DNA of 64,000 nucleotides from Saccopteryx bilineata (taxonomy: Eukaryota; Chordata; Mammalia; Chiroptera; Emballonuridae), in assembly GCF_036850765.1 (NCBI RefSeq), contig NC_089492.1:182854106-182918105 (forward strand). Reading direction: 5' to 3'. Within the stretch, counting starts at the first letter, position 1; each line of letters opens with the position of its first letter. Position numbers and translations under genes: made by a program. Positions 22,959-35,220 of this stretch are shown piece after piece. The notes below the pieces were generated by a model. It was given only the letters and a program-made list of their open reading frames with translations. It had not been told where the DNA came from and searched no databases.

Positions 22959-25603
22959 AATATATGGTACCAATCACTAATTATCATAAGCATATAACTG
23001 TTACATATTCTAAATTATTTCTATTTTGACTAAAAGTGGTCATATTTAGATATCAGGTCACTTTTAGAATTCACCCAGAACACATGAGGTGAGTGATTCC
23101 CCAACCAAAATAGATTCTATTTTGTTGAGCACCTAGGCAAAATCTGAAAAACAAAACTGAAAAATGTATTGAAAGGTAAAGACAGTATTTTTTGTTTCAT
23201 TTTCCCTAATTTTCTTCCAGAACTTAAAAAAAGAAAGTATGAAGGCCTTTTACAAGTGGGATGGCTTAGATGAGCTTTATCAGAAGATTTTGAAACCATC
23301 ATGCATATGATAAAGGGATTAGCTGATTCCAGAAGTTCATGTTTGCAGCTACCTAATGTAAACAGAGGTCCAAAATAATCATTAAATTTCAACCATGAGT
23401 CAGAGAAATCAAATTTCTAGTTTGGAAATAATAACAATTTAATGAACAAACAAAACATCACAGTGAATAAAATATTAAAGCATTATCCTTTTTTCCATTG
23501 AACAGCATAGTTTTTAGTTGTCATACAGATTTTACAACTAAATCAACTTACCAGGAACTAAAAAAAGGAAAGGACATCACAATACAGAGAAAAATACAAG
23601 TTTAAAACCGCAGACATTATACAAATAAGCAAAGTGCACAGTACTCATGTCCAGAACTTTCTAGAAACCTCATCATAAAACCAATTTGTTTGATGTTACA
23701 TTTTTAATATCAAATTTAACATCATTTTTGTTCAGACAAAATGAACATATTTTTTAAACCTTATAAACATATAAATCCAAACCACAAAACATCTTCTAAC
23801 CATGTTTTTACTCTAAGTACAAATGGACTTTTGGAAATTGCATTCACAATGTTATCTAAAGTAGATTTTAGGGAATCATATGTGTATTTAGCTGTATTTG
23901 GGGACTTAAATTCATTGGAACATATCCTATATATACTTTTCTGTCTTACTCACCTTGGGCATCATACCTATTCTCAAAGTTAACAGATAGTTAAAATCAA
24001 ACTACTATTCTAGAAATAAGTGTCAATTTTTCTGAAAAAGATTGGAAGGAGTCCACTGTAATTATATCTCACAAGTGTTTCATCACAAGCAAGCTAAAGT
24101 CGTCTTCGTAATGCCACTTTCTAAGAATTATAAATACTTTAATGTTAATCATCACTCATGGGTTTCAGAGACTAGAAAACTTTTGTTGTCTAGTTTCTGT
24201 GGACATTCTATTCCCTCAAACCTAAAATATGCTAATATGCTTTCATAAATATATACGTTCAACTTCCCTATATCATGAAAAGAAGTTCATTACTTCACGT
24301 CACACAGCTTACATTTCATTTGAAATCAATTGTATAAGGACTTGAATACATTCTAAAATGGACTCTGCCACCTTCATTTTACTTCCTTGACAGGTCCTTC
24401 CAAGCAGAACATCTGCGCTGTGTGCTTCTTGCCCATCTTTTGCGTGCCCACAGCAACACAGTCTCGCACGTAACCCTTAACACCTTTACATTTTGGTTAA
24501 CTCAGTAAAGTACAACAAAATATTTCAGCTCTCAGCATGTCAAACTATGAACCAGAACATCTCATTCATTGTTTCTGGGTTTCTATTATTACAATTTACC
24601 CCCAAATTGTTATAGCAATTAAGTTAAATAAATCCACAATAGGAATTTAAAATACAACAGGGGGAAAAAAAATCAAAATCCTCATAAACTTGTAGCAACT
24701 AATTTAAATGAAACCTCATTCAGGATAAGGGGTGGGGCTAATTAAACAACATGGTTATAAGAAAAAACTAAACTAAATTCTTAAGGGAAGACACAAATGA
24801 AGAGTTCCATGAACAAAACTGCTGTGTAAGAATTTCAAAGATAGGGGAGAGGAGATAGTAAAGATGGGGAAAGGGTAGGTCTCACAGACAGGTAGCCATA
24901 TTATCATGAAGTTTACTTTGATGCAAATGGCTTAATGTTTTTAATTCTCTTTAGTATTGTGGAAAACAGATATTTAATTAAAACCACACAAAGGAATGAA
25001 GCTGAGTTTCCTCTTGACAAAGGAGCATGTGCAAAGGGAGCAAGCACCTCAACTGTAGTGGCAGCCCACATAGAGCAGAATTAATTTATATGGAGAGAGC
25101 CAAAGCAGAATTCTGGAGTCCTAACAACAGAGCGGGGGTGTACACACTTTTCAAATGGATGTGTCTTGGAACAGCTCTCCTCTAGTGTCCACCCTCCATC
25201 ACAGATTATCAGTGAAATGAGAAGAGGAATGTTCACTCCTAACCTTCCACAAAGACCTCGACTGCAGCCATACACCCTCGCCCCCCAGATCAGTGTCTGT
25301 CTCATAGGGCTAAGAGAAATCCTGCCCTTTCTCCAGAAGACGCATGCAAAGAGCTCCATGAAGGCTTAGCTTACATATTTTTGCTTCTTTGCTAACACCT
25401 AAATAGAAGTAAACATTTGTACTTCCAGCGCACAAGAAAAACAACTTTGTTGACATTTAGTGAAAAATGGACCACAGACATATGACCAATGGCTTTGTTA
25501 ATGTCATGAATGCTAACCATAGAGAATGTAGAAGAAAATATATGATAAATTATCTAACTTGAAACATGGCAATGTATGTCAAATTTCTTAGTTTGCATAT
25601 TGG
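22959..25603 (-). other. RNF182: Presumed RNF182 3'UTR
   Basis: AT-rich DNA directly downstream of the RNF182 stop. It is unusually free of SINE and L1 insertions for this window (about 2.6 kb clean), which fits a constrained 3'UTR in the same exon as the CDS. No other gene is seen. The extent depends on the poly(A) site and is not proven. Open frames in it lack domains. Confidence 0.5.
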
Positions 25604-26344
25604 TTAAGAAGGTGCCATACAGTCTAGAAATTCATGACACACACACTGGCAAAAACCATATACCATCAGAATAACAAGGCTTGAAGGGACGAGGCTAACG
25701 AAGATGACCCCAAGAGTGACCTTCTTAGAGACCAGCAAGTAGATTCCTAAGGGTAAGGAGCTGAAGTAAACTAAACCTAGCAACCAAACCAACACCCGGA
25801 TGGATGTCTGAAACAGCAGGGAGGTACAGTTCCACACAGTCCAGTTGTGTGACACAGTGGTAACAGAGTCGAAACTTGTAGGCCTATAAAATTCCACCAC
25901 AGGAGTAGAGCTCAGAGACGGGGAGCTCTCCCTCTGCACCTCCATAATGGTGATAACCAGGCAGTTGGAGGAAGTGTGAGAAGGACTGATGAGGGAGGCC
26001 AGCCTCTTGGGGGTCAGCAGCAGCTCAGTGGGGTTTTCTGGCAGGCACTTCTTGCCTTTGCCTCCACAAGTCAAGTTCACAAGGATGTTGTTGTCATCGG
26101 GCAGGCTACTAACTTCATCATCCGGCAGGCATGTCTCAAACCTGCAGAAAGGACAGACGATAACACCTTGGGGGGAGTCCCCAAAGTCTATAATCTTATA
26201 GAGGCATTTGGCACAAACCCTGTGACAACACTCCAGCACTTTGGGTTTCCTCTGTTTCAGGTTGTATCTACTATAGCATATCTTGCACTCAAGCTCGTCA
26301 GAGACCTGAGATTCTGCAGCATCTTCTGGTGCTTGACTAGCCAT
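25604..26344 (-). CDS. RNF182: RING finger protein 182 (E3 ubiquitin ligase)
   Basis: Membrane-associated RING E3 ubiquitin ligase, 246 residues in one uninterrupted exon. It starts [22 protein letters not shown]3HC4 RING spans residues 20-67 with zinc ligands Cys20, Cys23, Cys39, His41, Cys44, Cys47, Cys64 and Cys67. A Ser/Pro-rich middle follows (for example [16 protein letters not shown]), then two hydrophobic membrane segments at about 180-205 and 209-231 and a Cys-containing tail, [15 protein letters not shown]. Known family biology: it acts with E2 enzymes on substrates that include the V-ATPase subunit ATP6V0C and, in innate signalling, NF-kB p65. The human protein, as I recall, is 247 residues ending MAPPS, so this copy would lack one proline. 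There are no frameshifts and all ligands are present, so it appears functional. The start has no in-frame rival and matches the family N terminus. Confidence 0.97.
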   Translation of the reverse strand: MASQAPEDAAESQVSDELECKICYSRYNLKQRKPKVLECCHRVCAKCLYKIIDFGDSPQGVIVCPFCRFETCLPDDEVSSLPDDNNILVNLTCGGKGKKCLPENPTELLLTPKRLASLISPSHTSSNCLVITIMEVQRESSPSLSSTPVVEFYRPTSFDSVTTVSHNWTVWNCTSLLFQTSIRVLVWLLGLVYFSSLPLGIYLLVSKKVTLGVIFVSLVPSSLVILMVYGFCQCVCHEFLDCMAPS

Positions 26345-26553
26345 CTTGAATTATATATACAATCTTTGGCCAGATACGTCTGTAGAAGAATGGATTCAAT
26401 TAAGGTGTCCTTCTGAATATCACATCATCCAAATCATGCAGAGGTGCGAAAAGGCAGGAAAAGTAGTGACAGAAACAAAAAATCTTCCAGGCATTTTCAG
26501 CTTCTACATATAACTCTGTCTCAAACACATATTTGAAAAGGCCAAATGGGGGT
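26345..26553 (-). other. RNF182: RNF182 coding-exon 5'UTR and splice acceptor
   Basis: On the minus strand, a strong acceptor reads ctcttttttcctttgcag, with the AG at 26555-26554. The exon would start at 26553, giving 209 nt of 5'UTR before the ATG at 26344. This agrees with RNF182 having its whole CDS in the last exon and non-coding exons upstream. No upstream exon or promoter was recognised in the rest of the window. Confidence 0.72.
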
Positions 26554-27904
26554 CTGCAAAGGAAAAAAGAGAATCTAATATAGTGAAGAGTTCTACTGAA
26601 AAGTGCTTTATGGAATTTTCTGAGCTTCAACAATTAGAAGCAGTAAACTTAAAAGATTACATCCCCTTCATTTTTTTCACACATTTCTGCCCCCAGGACA
26701 GAAATCTGTTATTATCTCCACACTCAACTTTTTCAGTTCACGAATATGACAGTAAAGAAGGAATTAAGACTCTTTGTGGTGTAAAATACACTCCAGAGCA
26801 TTCTAAGTATAGCAAGATATAGTGATTTTCTCACTGAAACTTGTAATAAATTCTGACCTCTGAAAATAAAATAAGTCATTTATCAGAAACAGATACCTTT
26901 ATCATCAAATTCAATTCAATATAGACCAATGCAATGTCCTTGGTGTAAATACCAGTTGTCTAAATACCCCCCAAGAGTGCTTAGGAACACACAAAAGAAG
27001 AGAAACCTTAAGGATAAGTGCTGAAAAAAATAAAATGAAAAAGTGCTTAAACTGTTTTCAGAAAGCACTTTGATAGAGATGACAGCATATTTAAATACAG
27101 TAGACTGTTCTCACCTTCCCAGTGTAAAGAAATCTGTTCTATATGCCTTTACCATCTGATTATTCAATTTCAAACTTTTTGTTTTGATACTAGTCTGAAA
27201 TCATAGTTGTACTATATATGAATGCATATATTACAAAACTGGTACCGGCCAACTGCTATGTATCCACCCTCACACAAAAAAGATACACAGACACAAGCAT
27301 CAATTTTTCCATCTCTTTTCCTTCTGTGTGCCCTAAATATTTTCTTCCTTCCCAATCCTGATCCTGTTCAGAAGACATCTGGCCATATTACTGCAAAAGA
27401 TGACTTTATTTTGCCCACAATTCTACAAAGCTGGCTTTTTATTCTGTTGTAGGATGAACATCTTCGGATGACAGTCATGGACAAGAATGTGTGCTAATAC
27501 TACCACCACATCCTGTCCCAGCTGCCTTCATAGAATGGTCGCTAATCACTGGTGATCTTCTTATGGGACAGCTCCCATTCCTGCAGTTCCCCTGGTAGCC
27601 ACACAGAGGCCCTTCCAAACGGAACATGTTACATTCTCCCTACAGCTGCCTTCCCACTCAGCCTCATGCCGTCTAAGTCACAGGCACACTGAAGTGGATG
27701 AGAAATAGAATTCACACTAGTGATTGCCCTTATTGCCACCAAAAAAACTGATGTGTGTGAAAAAGAAAATAAAGTATGCAAACATATACATAATAACATC
27801 AGGAAAAGAGAGAAACATTCAATGAGGATAAATGAGCAAGATTACATCTAAAAGCACAGAAGGCCCTAGTATACATATAAAAACACCAACAAAAGGCTTT
27901 TATG
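26554..27904. other. Presumed RNF182 intron, no feature seen
   Basis: AT-rich, low-repeat DNA 5' of the RNF182 coding exon. No ORF, RNA gene or recognisable transposon was found. Confidence 0.5.
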
Positions 27905-28760
27905 TAATAAAATAGACACCTACCTTACACCACTCACAAAAATTCACTCGAAATGGATTAAAGACTTAAATGTAAGGCTCCTAAAAGAAAACACAGGACT
28001 AAAGCTCCTTGACATTGGTCTTGGCAGTGATGTACTGGATATGACACCTAGAGCATGAGCAACAAAACCAAAAGTAAACAGGCGGCACTCCATCAAACTA
28101 AAAGGCTTCTGACAGCAGAAGAAATGAGCAACAAAATAAAAATATCACTTATGGGCTGGGAAAAAATATCTGCAAATCATATAGCTGATCAGGGGTTAAT
28201 TATCCAAAATATATAAAGAACTCATACGACTCAATGGAATAGTATGCAGCCATACAAAGGAAATCCTGGCCCTGGCTGTTGGCTCAGTGTTAGAGTGTCG
28301 GCCTGGCGTGCAGAAGTCCCGGGTTCGATTTCCTGCCAGGGCACACAGGAGAGGCACCCATCTGCTTCTCCACCCCTCCCCCTCTCCTTCCTTTCTGTGT
28401 CTCTCTTCCCCTCTCGCAGCCAAGGCTCCATTGGAGCAAAAGATGGCCCGGGCGCTGGGGATGGTTCCTTGGCCTCTGCCCCAGGCACTAGAGTGGCTCT
28501 GGTCGCGACAGAGCGACGCCCATCGCCCCCTGGTGGGTGTGCCGGGTGGATCCTGGTCGGGGGCATGCGGGAGTCTGTCTGCCTCCCCGTTTCCAGCTTC
28601 AGAAAAATACAAAAAAAAAAAAAAAAAAAGAAAGAAAAAGAAAAGAAAGGAAATCCTTTGATTTTCAGCACATGGATAAACTTTTAAGGCATTATGCTAA
28701 GGTGAAATAAGTCAGGCATAAGTTTGATCTCATATGTGGTACATAAAAAAAAAAATAGAA
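27905..28760 (+). mobile_element. Old L1 fragment interrupted by a SINE
   Basis: ORF2 C-terminal sequence in plus orientation: ttacaccactcacaaaaatt, cgaaatggattaaagactta and caggggttaattatccaaaa. An internal deletion near 28225 jumps to the tail part ggaatagtatgcagcc. A type A SINE with a 12-bp duplication sits at 28268-28645. Then come cacatggataaacttttaag and gctaaggtgaaataagtcag. No frame remains. Confidence 0.75.
28268..28645 (+). mobile_element. tRNA-derived SINE, type A
   Basis: The head is ggccctggctgttggctcag with B box gggttcgattt, and the complete type A body includes gatggcccgggcgctgggg. The tail is a run of about 20 A followed by AAAG repeats. A perfect 12-bp duplication, aaaggaaatcct, lies at 28256-28267 and 28646-28657. 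The copy is relatively young. Confidence 0.95.
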
Positions 28761-29150
28761 AAAGACATCTAAAGATTAGATTTCTAGTTACCAAACAGAG
28801 GAAGTACAGAAACAGAAAAAAATCGATGTACCAAGAAACTTCCATGCCATTCAGAGGGAGAATAAGAGAAAATAAAGCCAAAAAATAAAAACAGAAGTAA
28901 AGGAAAGCAGGAGGCAGAGATACAGACAGTGGCAAAAGACAGATGCCTAATGAGAGCGGGGCTGGGTTTCTGGATCTAACTGCACATGAGGGCACAGCCC
29001 ATACTTTTCCTTTTCTGCTTATGGTTGGATATCCGCTATTTACAACACAAAGAGCCATGATACAATTAGCATTTTGAGAATTTACTGTGTTTTTTAGATC
29101 CAAGTTTCAAGTTAGTAGTAGTAAACAGAATTGAACAAAACAACCCAGAG
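28761..29150. other. No recognised feature
   Basis: A-rich then mixed sequence between an old L1 fragment and a SINE. Nothing supportable is seen. Confidence 0.45.
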
Positions 29151-29165
29151 CCAATAGGAATTCTT

Positions 29166-29508
29166 TTTTTTTTTTTTTTTTACAGGGACAGAGAGAGTGT
29201 CAGAGAGAGGGATAGACAGGGACAGATAGACAGGAACAGAGAGATGAGAAGCATCAATCATTAGTTTTTCATTGCGCATTGCAACACCTTAGTTGTTCCT
29301 TGACTGCTTTCTCATATGTGTCTTGACCGCGGGCCTTCAGCAGACCGAGTAACCCCTTGCTGGAGCCAGCGACCTTGGGCTCAAGCTGGTGAGCTTTTGC
29401 TCATACCAGATGAGCCCTCACTCAAGCTGGCAACCTCGGGGGTCTCGAACCTGGGTCTTCCGCATCCCAGTCTGATGCTCTATCCACTGTGCCACCGCCC
29501 AGTCAGGC
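29166..29508 (-). mobile_element. tRNA-derived SINE, type C, antisense
   Basis: On plus it begins with a T run (the A tail) and ends with accgcccagtcaggc (the head). The inner sequence agcatcaatcattagttttt and the B box ggtctcgaacctgggtc (antisense) match type C. A perfect 15-bp duplication, ccaataggaattctt, lies at 29151-29165 and 29509-29523. Confidence 0.95.
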
Positions 29509-30492
29509 CCAATAGGAATTCTTTACTTTTAAATTTTCATTTGCATGAGTGGGGGTGCACATGCCCACACATATACACACAAATGTATGTACATAAATAT
29601 ACAGAAGTCGTCATACATATTGTTTCAATGGTCTCCGTGTGTGTACGTTCTTTTTTTATTTGGTTAATTTCTCCTCTTTACTTTCTTCCACTCTGATCAG
29701 CCTGAATACCATGCCCTTTCCCCCAGTAGCCTATATTAACATATACCTGGTATATTTTGTTCCATATACAGGCACAGACAAAAGTAGGCTTATGGTTATG
29801 AATATGTAAAACAGAGTTTATTCTTGTATTATTTATTAATTACTGTATTATTTATTTATATTGTAACTGTAAGCCTATTTTTGCTATGCCTATATATTTC
29901 CACATACATACATTTATCCATGTACACATAATTGTAAAGACACACATAAGCACACTTTTTTCCATTGCTCTTGTCTACTGTACCATACCCAGTTTTCTGC
30001 ATCTCACTTTTCCCATTCAATAATTGCTTATGAAAATCTTTCAATTCAACTGATAGAGCCCTAAATTCCTTTCTAAATGGCTACATGATAGTTTACCATT
30101 TGGATATGTTATAATAGCCTACTATTCCTTTTGTGGTAAACATTCTTTTATCTCCATTTCCCCCCTACACATTACTCCAGAACACAACCTTGTAATACAT
30201 GTCCTTACATATGGGTGTTTTTATTTCTTTAAGAGAACAAGGAATGGAATTCCTGGGTCATACAGGTATTACTTCTAACATATGTTGCTGGTTTGCTTTC
30301 CAACAGACTATAACACGTACCACAACCAGTGATATGATACCATTTCCCCTGACAGTAGATATGTCATCATTTTGAGTTTGAGTGTTTTATTTATTGGCCT
30401 TCTCTATTTGCTCTTCTCTGAACTGTGTCTTCATATTTTTTGCATATTTTTCTATTGGATTGTTGGGACTTCTAGTCAACTTGTAAATGCTC

Positions 30493-30669
30493 AGCCTGAC
30501 CTGTGGTGGTGCAGTGGATAAAGCATTGACCTACAGTGCTGAGGTCGCCAGTTCGAATACCTGGGCTTGCTTGGTCAAGGCACATATGGGAGTTGATGCT
30601 TCCTGCTCCTCCCCCCTTCTCTCTCTTTCTCTCTAAAAATGAATAAATAAAATCTAAAAAAAAAAAATT
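30493..30669 (+). mobile_element. tRNA-derived SINE, type B
   Basis: The head agcctgacctgtggtggtgc, B box agttcgaatacc, gggagttgatgcttcctgct and an A tail are present. The 12-bp duplication is ttgtaaatgctc (30481-30492) against ttgtacatgctc (30670-30681), with one mismatch. Confidence 0.92.
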
Positions 30670-30889
30670 TTGTACATGCTCTTTGTCATTCCAGATATTA
30701 AGCTCTGTCCTCTGTGTTGCAACCATTTCCCCCAAATTTACTACTTATTGGCTTTGCTTAATATCCTGTGAAATATAAAATATTTTACTTTTGTAGTCAT
30801 GTTTAGCTTCTGAGCCTTTAATCTTAGTTAATACTGCTCTTAATATTATACAAATAGTTATTTTCTTATAAAATTGGTCTTGCTTTATT

Positions 30890-31266
30890 ATTATTTTTTT
30901 TTTTTTCATTTTTCTGAAGCTGGAAACGGGGAGAGACAGCCAGACAGACTCCTGCATGCGCCCGACCGGGATCCACCCGGCACGCCCACCAGGGGCGACG
31001 CTCTGCCCATCCTGGGCGTCGCCATGTTGCGACCAGAGCCACTCTAGCGCCTGAGGCAGAGGCCACAGAGCCATCCCCAGCGCCCGGGCCATCCTTGCTC
31101 CAATGGAGCCCCGGCTGCGGGAGGGGAAGAGAGAGAGAGAGAGGAAAGCGCGGCGGAGGGGTGGAGAAGCAAATGGGCGCTTCTCCTGTGTGCCCTGGCC
31201 GGGAATCGAACCCGGGTCCTCCGCACGCCAGGCCGACGCTCCACCGCTGAGCCAACCGGCCAGGGC
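30890..31266 (-). mobile_element. tRNA-derived SINE, type A, antisense, well preserved
   Basis: Read on the minus strand it starts ggccctggccggttggctca with A box and a perfect B box, gggttcgattcccgg. The body is complete and CpG-rich (gatggcccgggcgctgggga) and the tail is A-rich. An 11-bp duplication, cttgctttatt, lies at 30879-30889 and 31267-31277. It retains many CpG sites, which indicates a young insertion. Confidence 0.95.
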
Positions 31267-32167
31267 CTTGCTTTATTTTTTTAACTTTACTTCTTATTTT
31301 TATATGTGGTGTAAGGCAGGCTTCTAATTTTATTTCCTTCTAGGCAAACGGCCATGTGTCCATCCCATTTGTTAAATAATCCATTATTTTCTGATTAAGA
31401 TATAATCATTGCCATATATTAAAGTCTCATTTATTCTGAGATCTATTTCCGGTTTTCTTTTGTATGACACTGATTTGTCTAGCCATCTGCTTTGACCATA
31501 ATAATTTGAATACCATGGCATTGTAGTATATTCTGATATCTGGTAAGTCTCTTCTTAGTAGTCTTTGTGGTTAATTCATTCAACTATTTATTAAGTGTCT
31601 CCTATGTTCCAGACACACTTAAGGGTGTGAGGCGACAGTGAGCAAACCCCTTCCCTCACAGAGTTCATATTCCAGTGTTTTTGGAGGGAGGCAGTGGGAA
31701 ATTCACCGTGGATGTCACTTAACCTTCTGTTACACACTTCCAAATCATTTTATCAAATTGAAAAAAAAAATAACTGCTGGGATTAGAATTTGAATTGGAT
31801 CAAATGTAAACTTCAAAATTAAGACTTCAGTCTAAGAACATGGTGTCTTACTTGTTCAAATCTTGCTTTATGTTCTTCAGTAAGCCATTTTCATTTTCTC
31901 CATGTTTCACACCTTTCTTGTAAATTTATTCTTTACAATTATTTTATGTTTTTATGTTAGTATTTTATGTTTTTTCACTATTGTAATTTTTTCCTGCTTT
32001 TCATTCCTAAAGACCTTATGCTATTATAGGGTGGGAGGATTATTTTGTTTATTTTGAATCAAACAACTTACCAAATTCTCTTCTTCATTCTAACAGTTTT
32101 TACTGGGAGTCTCTTGGATTTGCAAGATATGCAATCATGGAATCAGGAAAAAGAGATAATTTAACTT

Positions 32168-32528
32168 TTTTTTCCTTTTTCTTTAGTGAGAGTAGGGGAG
32201 GCAGAGACTGACTCCTGCATGCAACCTGACCAGGATCCACCCGGCAAGCCTACTAGGGGGTGATGCTCTGCCAATCTGGGGCCATTGCTCTGTTGCAACT
32301 AGAGTCATTTTTTTTTTTTTTAGTACCTGAGGTGAAGGCCATGGAGTCATCCTCAGTGCCTGGGGCCAACTTACTCCAATGGAGCCATGGTTGGGGGTGG
32401 GGGGAGAAGAAGAGAGAGAAAAAGAAGAGGGGGTCGGGGTGGAGAAGCAGATAGGCACTTCTCCTTATGCCCTGGCCAGGAATCAATCTCGGGACATATA
32501 CCCTCCAGGCCGATGCTCTACCACTGAG
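32168..32528 (-). mobile_element. tRNA-derived SINE, type A, antisense, 5'-shortened
   Basis: The type A body is in reverse orientation. The tRNA-like head is cut short at its extreme 5' end, and a run of T at about 32311-32321 is inserted in the centre. The duplication is gagataatttaactt (32153-32167) against gagatcatttaactt (32529-32543), with one mismatch. Confidence 0.9.
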
Positions 32529-32892
32529 GAGATCATTTAACTTAGTCCTTTCCAACATTTATCCCACTTATTTCACTTTTCTTATCTTCCTGAATTCACC
32601 AGAAACTGAAACATGTTAAATAATAATTCCCACAAGAATTTAAGCTCCACAAATTACAGCTTTCTGCCTTCCGTCTTCATTCCTCTGAACACAGAACAAT
32701 ACTCTGGCCCAAAATAGTTGCTGAACATGTATTTGTTAAATGAATAAGTCCACACTGGTAGCAAGGCTGTTTAGTTCTTGATACCAATTGTAATTTTACT
32801 GTTTTATTACTTAAAATGATACTCATTGTGGATTTGGGTAAATGGTCTATTATATTTAGTTTCTATTCTTTTTGTTCTTAATTTATACTTCT

Positions 32893-33278
32893 TTTTATTT
32901 ATTTATTTATTTATTTTTTGGATTTTTCTGAAGTTGGAAACGGGGAGGCAGTCACAGACTCCCGCATGCGCCCAACCGGGATCCACCAGGCATGCCCACC
33001 AGGGGGCGATGCTCTGCCCATCTGGGGCATTGCTCTGCCGCAACCAGAGCCATTCTAGTGCCTGAGGCAGAGGCCATGGAGCCATCCTCAGTGCCCGTGA
33101 CAACTTTGCTCCAATGGAGCCTTGGCTGTGGGAAGGGAAGAGAGAGACAGAGAGGAAGGAGAGGGGTAGGGGTGGAGAAGTAGATGGGCTCTTCTCCTGT
33201 GTGCCCTGGCCAGGAATTGAACCTGGGACTCCTGCACGCCAGGCCGACACTCTACCACTGAGCCAACCGGCCAGGGCC
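32893..33278 (-). mobile_element. tRNA-derived SINE, type A, antisense
   Basis: On the minus strand it starts gggccctggccggttggctc with an intact A box and B-box region, then the complete type A body. The tail is a (TTTA)n repeat on plus at about 32893-32920. The target duplication is not clear. Confidence 0.9.
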
Positions 33279-33820
33279 CACTCTTGTATTCTTGGAATAA
33301 TATTCTATCCACTAATATTCTATTTAGAATTCTTGCCTCTATAGTTAACATTAAATTGGGCTCCCCACTTTTTTTGCTCTATTGATTTTTGTAGCTAAAT
33401 GTATGTTTAATTTACAAATGAATTAGGAGTTTTTCATAATCTTCTGGAACAGTCTGAGTAATGGTACAATTACTTGTTGTTTAAAGGTTACTTAAAACTT
33501 GGCTATAACTCCATATGATTCCACTGCCTTTCAAAATAGTAGACCTTTAATCACTTTTCCAATCTATTCGAGTTTTCCCTTCTTCCTTAATCAAATTTGG
33601 ACATTTGTATTTGACAAGGAAATAATCCATTTCTTCTGGTTTTTCAAATTCTTTGCCGTAGAGTTGAATGCAGTTATTTTTGTCATCTTCTTTGAATCAC
33701 TCCTACATCTCTGAGTATGTTCTTTTTCTCATTTCTAGCCTTGTAAAGTTTTTACCTTTTTGAATTTTCAAATCAGGTACATAAAGCTTAGTTTTATTGT
33801 TTCAAAAAAAAACAGCTATT

Positions 33821-34209
33821 GGCCCTGGCCGGTTGGCTCAGCGGTAGAGCATCGGCCTGGCGTGCGGGGGACCCGGGTTCGATTCCCGGCCAGGGCACAT
33901 AGGAGAAGCGCCCATTTGCTTCTCCACCTCCCCTCTCCTTCCTCTCTGTCTCTCTCTTCCCCTCCCGCAGCCAGGGCTCCATTGGAGCAAGGATGGCCCG
34001 GGCGCTGGGGATGGCTCCTTGCCTCTGCCCCAGGCGCTAGAGTGGCTCTGGTCATGGCAGAGTGATGCCCCGGAGGGGCAGAGCATCGCCCCCTGGTGGT
34101 CAGAGCGTTGCCCCTGGGGGGCGTGCCGGGTGGATCCCAGTCGGGCGCATGCGGGAGTCTGTCTGACTGTCTCCCTGTTTCCAGCTTCAGAAAGGTGCAA
34201 AAAAAAACA
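33821..34209 (+). mobile_element. tRNA-derived SINE, type A, with partial internal duplication
   Basis: It starts ggccctggccggttggctca and has an intact B box, gggttcgattcccgg. In the 3' part the segment around gcagagcatcgccccctggt is followed by a near copy, cagagcgttgcccctggggg. It ends in an A-rich tail. The duplication is imperfect (cagctatt against aaaactatt). Confidence 0.92.
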
Positions 34210-34523
34210 ACAAAACTATTATATGTATTTATCTTTTCTGCAATCTGTTTCATCTTCAGCTTTTATCTTTATTATTTCCTCTTTCTAATGTATTTTGTCA
34301 TCCTTTTTTCTCACTTCATAATGAGTATACTTTGTCTTTATTTTTAATAATGCAAACATCCAAAGGCTGCAATATTTCCACCAACTACAGCTTTAACTCT
34401 ATCCCATAGTTTTTGGAATCAATTGTGCTCCTTTTGTTGATTTCTAGATACTTTGTAATTTGACTTTTTTTTTCAGCTTTGATACAAAAATTATAAAGGG
34501 TACTTTAAATTTTCAAAATAATA

Positions 34524-34867
34524 GCCTGAGCAGGTGGTGGCACAGTGGATAGAGCATCGGACTGGGATGCTGAGGACCCAGGTTCAAGACCCCGAGGTCG
34601 CCAGCTTGAGCGCGGGCTCATCTGGTTTGAGCAAAGCTCACCAGCTTGAGCCAGGGGGCGCTGCTTGAGCAAGAGGTCACTCGGTCTGCTGAAGGCCCAC
34701 GGTCAAGGCACATATGAGAAAGCAATCAATGAACAACTAATGTGACACAACGCGCAACGAAAAACTAATGATTGATGCTTCTCATCTCTCTGTTCTTGTC
34801 AATCTGTCCCTGTCTATTCTTCTCTCTGACTCTCTCTCTGTCTCTGTAAAAAAAAAAAAAAAAAAAA
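34524..34867 (+). mobile_element. tRNA-derived SINE, type C
   Basis: The head gcctgagcaggtggtggcac, B-box-like ggttcaagacc, the type C body and a run of about 19 A are present. A perfect 11-bp duplication, tcaaaataata, lies at 34513-34523 and 34868-34878. Confidence 0.95.
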
Positions 34868-35220
34868 TCAAAATAATAAAGTTTCTCTTTATTACCTTTT
34901 GTTATTTATTTCCAGTATTTTTGGATTGTGATCAGAAAACAAGACCTATAAAAATCTCTTTTCCTTTAAATTTCTTAAGAGCTTCTTTGTGGTCCAGTAT
35001 ATGATCAATTTTTGTAAGATATCCATCAAAGAACACTGTATTCTGTATTCCAGGGATGTAAAGTTCTAATAGAACAGTACATTTTTTGTCTGAGGACAGA
35101 GAAGTGGCAGTGTGGCTATGTATGTGATCTTCTGGCTGTGGCTTTTTGTCTCCATGGTCTTCAGAAGTTACTCCACTAGCTCTAGCTTCCTGTGTCACCG
35201 ATGAGAATATACTACTACCC

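Larger units (their letters stand above)
29980..35220 (-). mobile_element. Ancient antisense L1/HAL1-like remnant, cut by SINEs
   Basis: Antisense L1 ORF2 hallmarks appear in order and are strongly diverged. They include ttcctgggtcataca (near 30255), aacggccatgtgtccatccc (near 31347), attgtagtatattctgatat, and, after several SINEs, cttgtattcttggaataa, tctatcccatagtttttgg and ttttggattgtgatcagaaa. This order is that of an inverted ORF2 running from the C terminus to the endonuclease. Seven SINEs have inserted into it. Exact ends are uncertain and no frame survives. Confidence 0.65.

Noticed and set aside
25976..26416. A 146-residue plus-strand frame opposite RNF182
   Set aside because: It is the antisense shadow of the conserved RNF182 coding sequence.
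30866..31255. Possible tRNA genes at SINE heads
   Set aside because: A and B boxes are present, but each is followed by a SINE body and A tail with target duplications and cannot be folded as a complete cloverleaf.
33838..34253. Several overlapping open frames of 100-145 residues on both strands
   Set aside because: All fall within a CpG-rich type A SINE and recur at every other copy. SINEs are non-coding.
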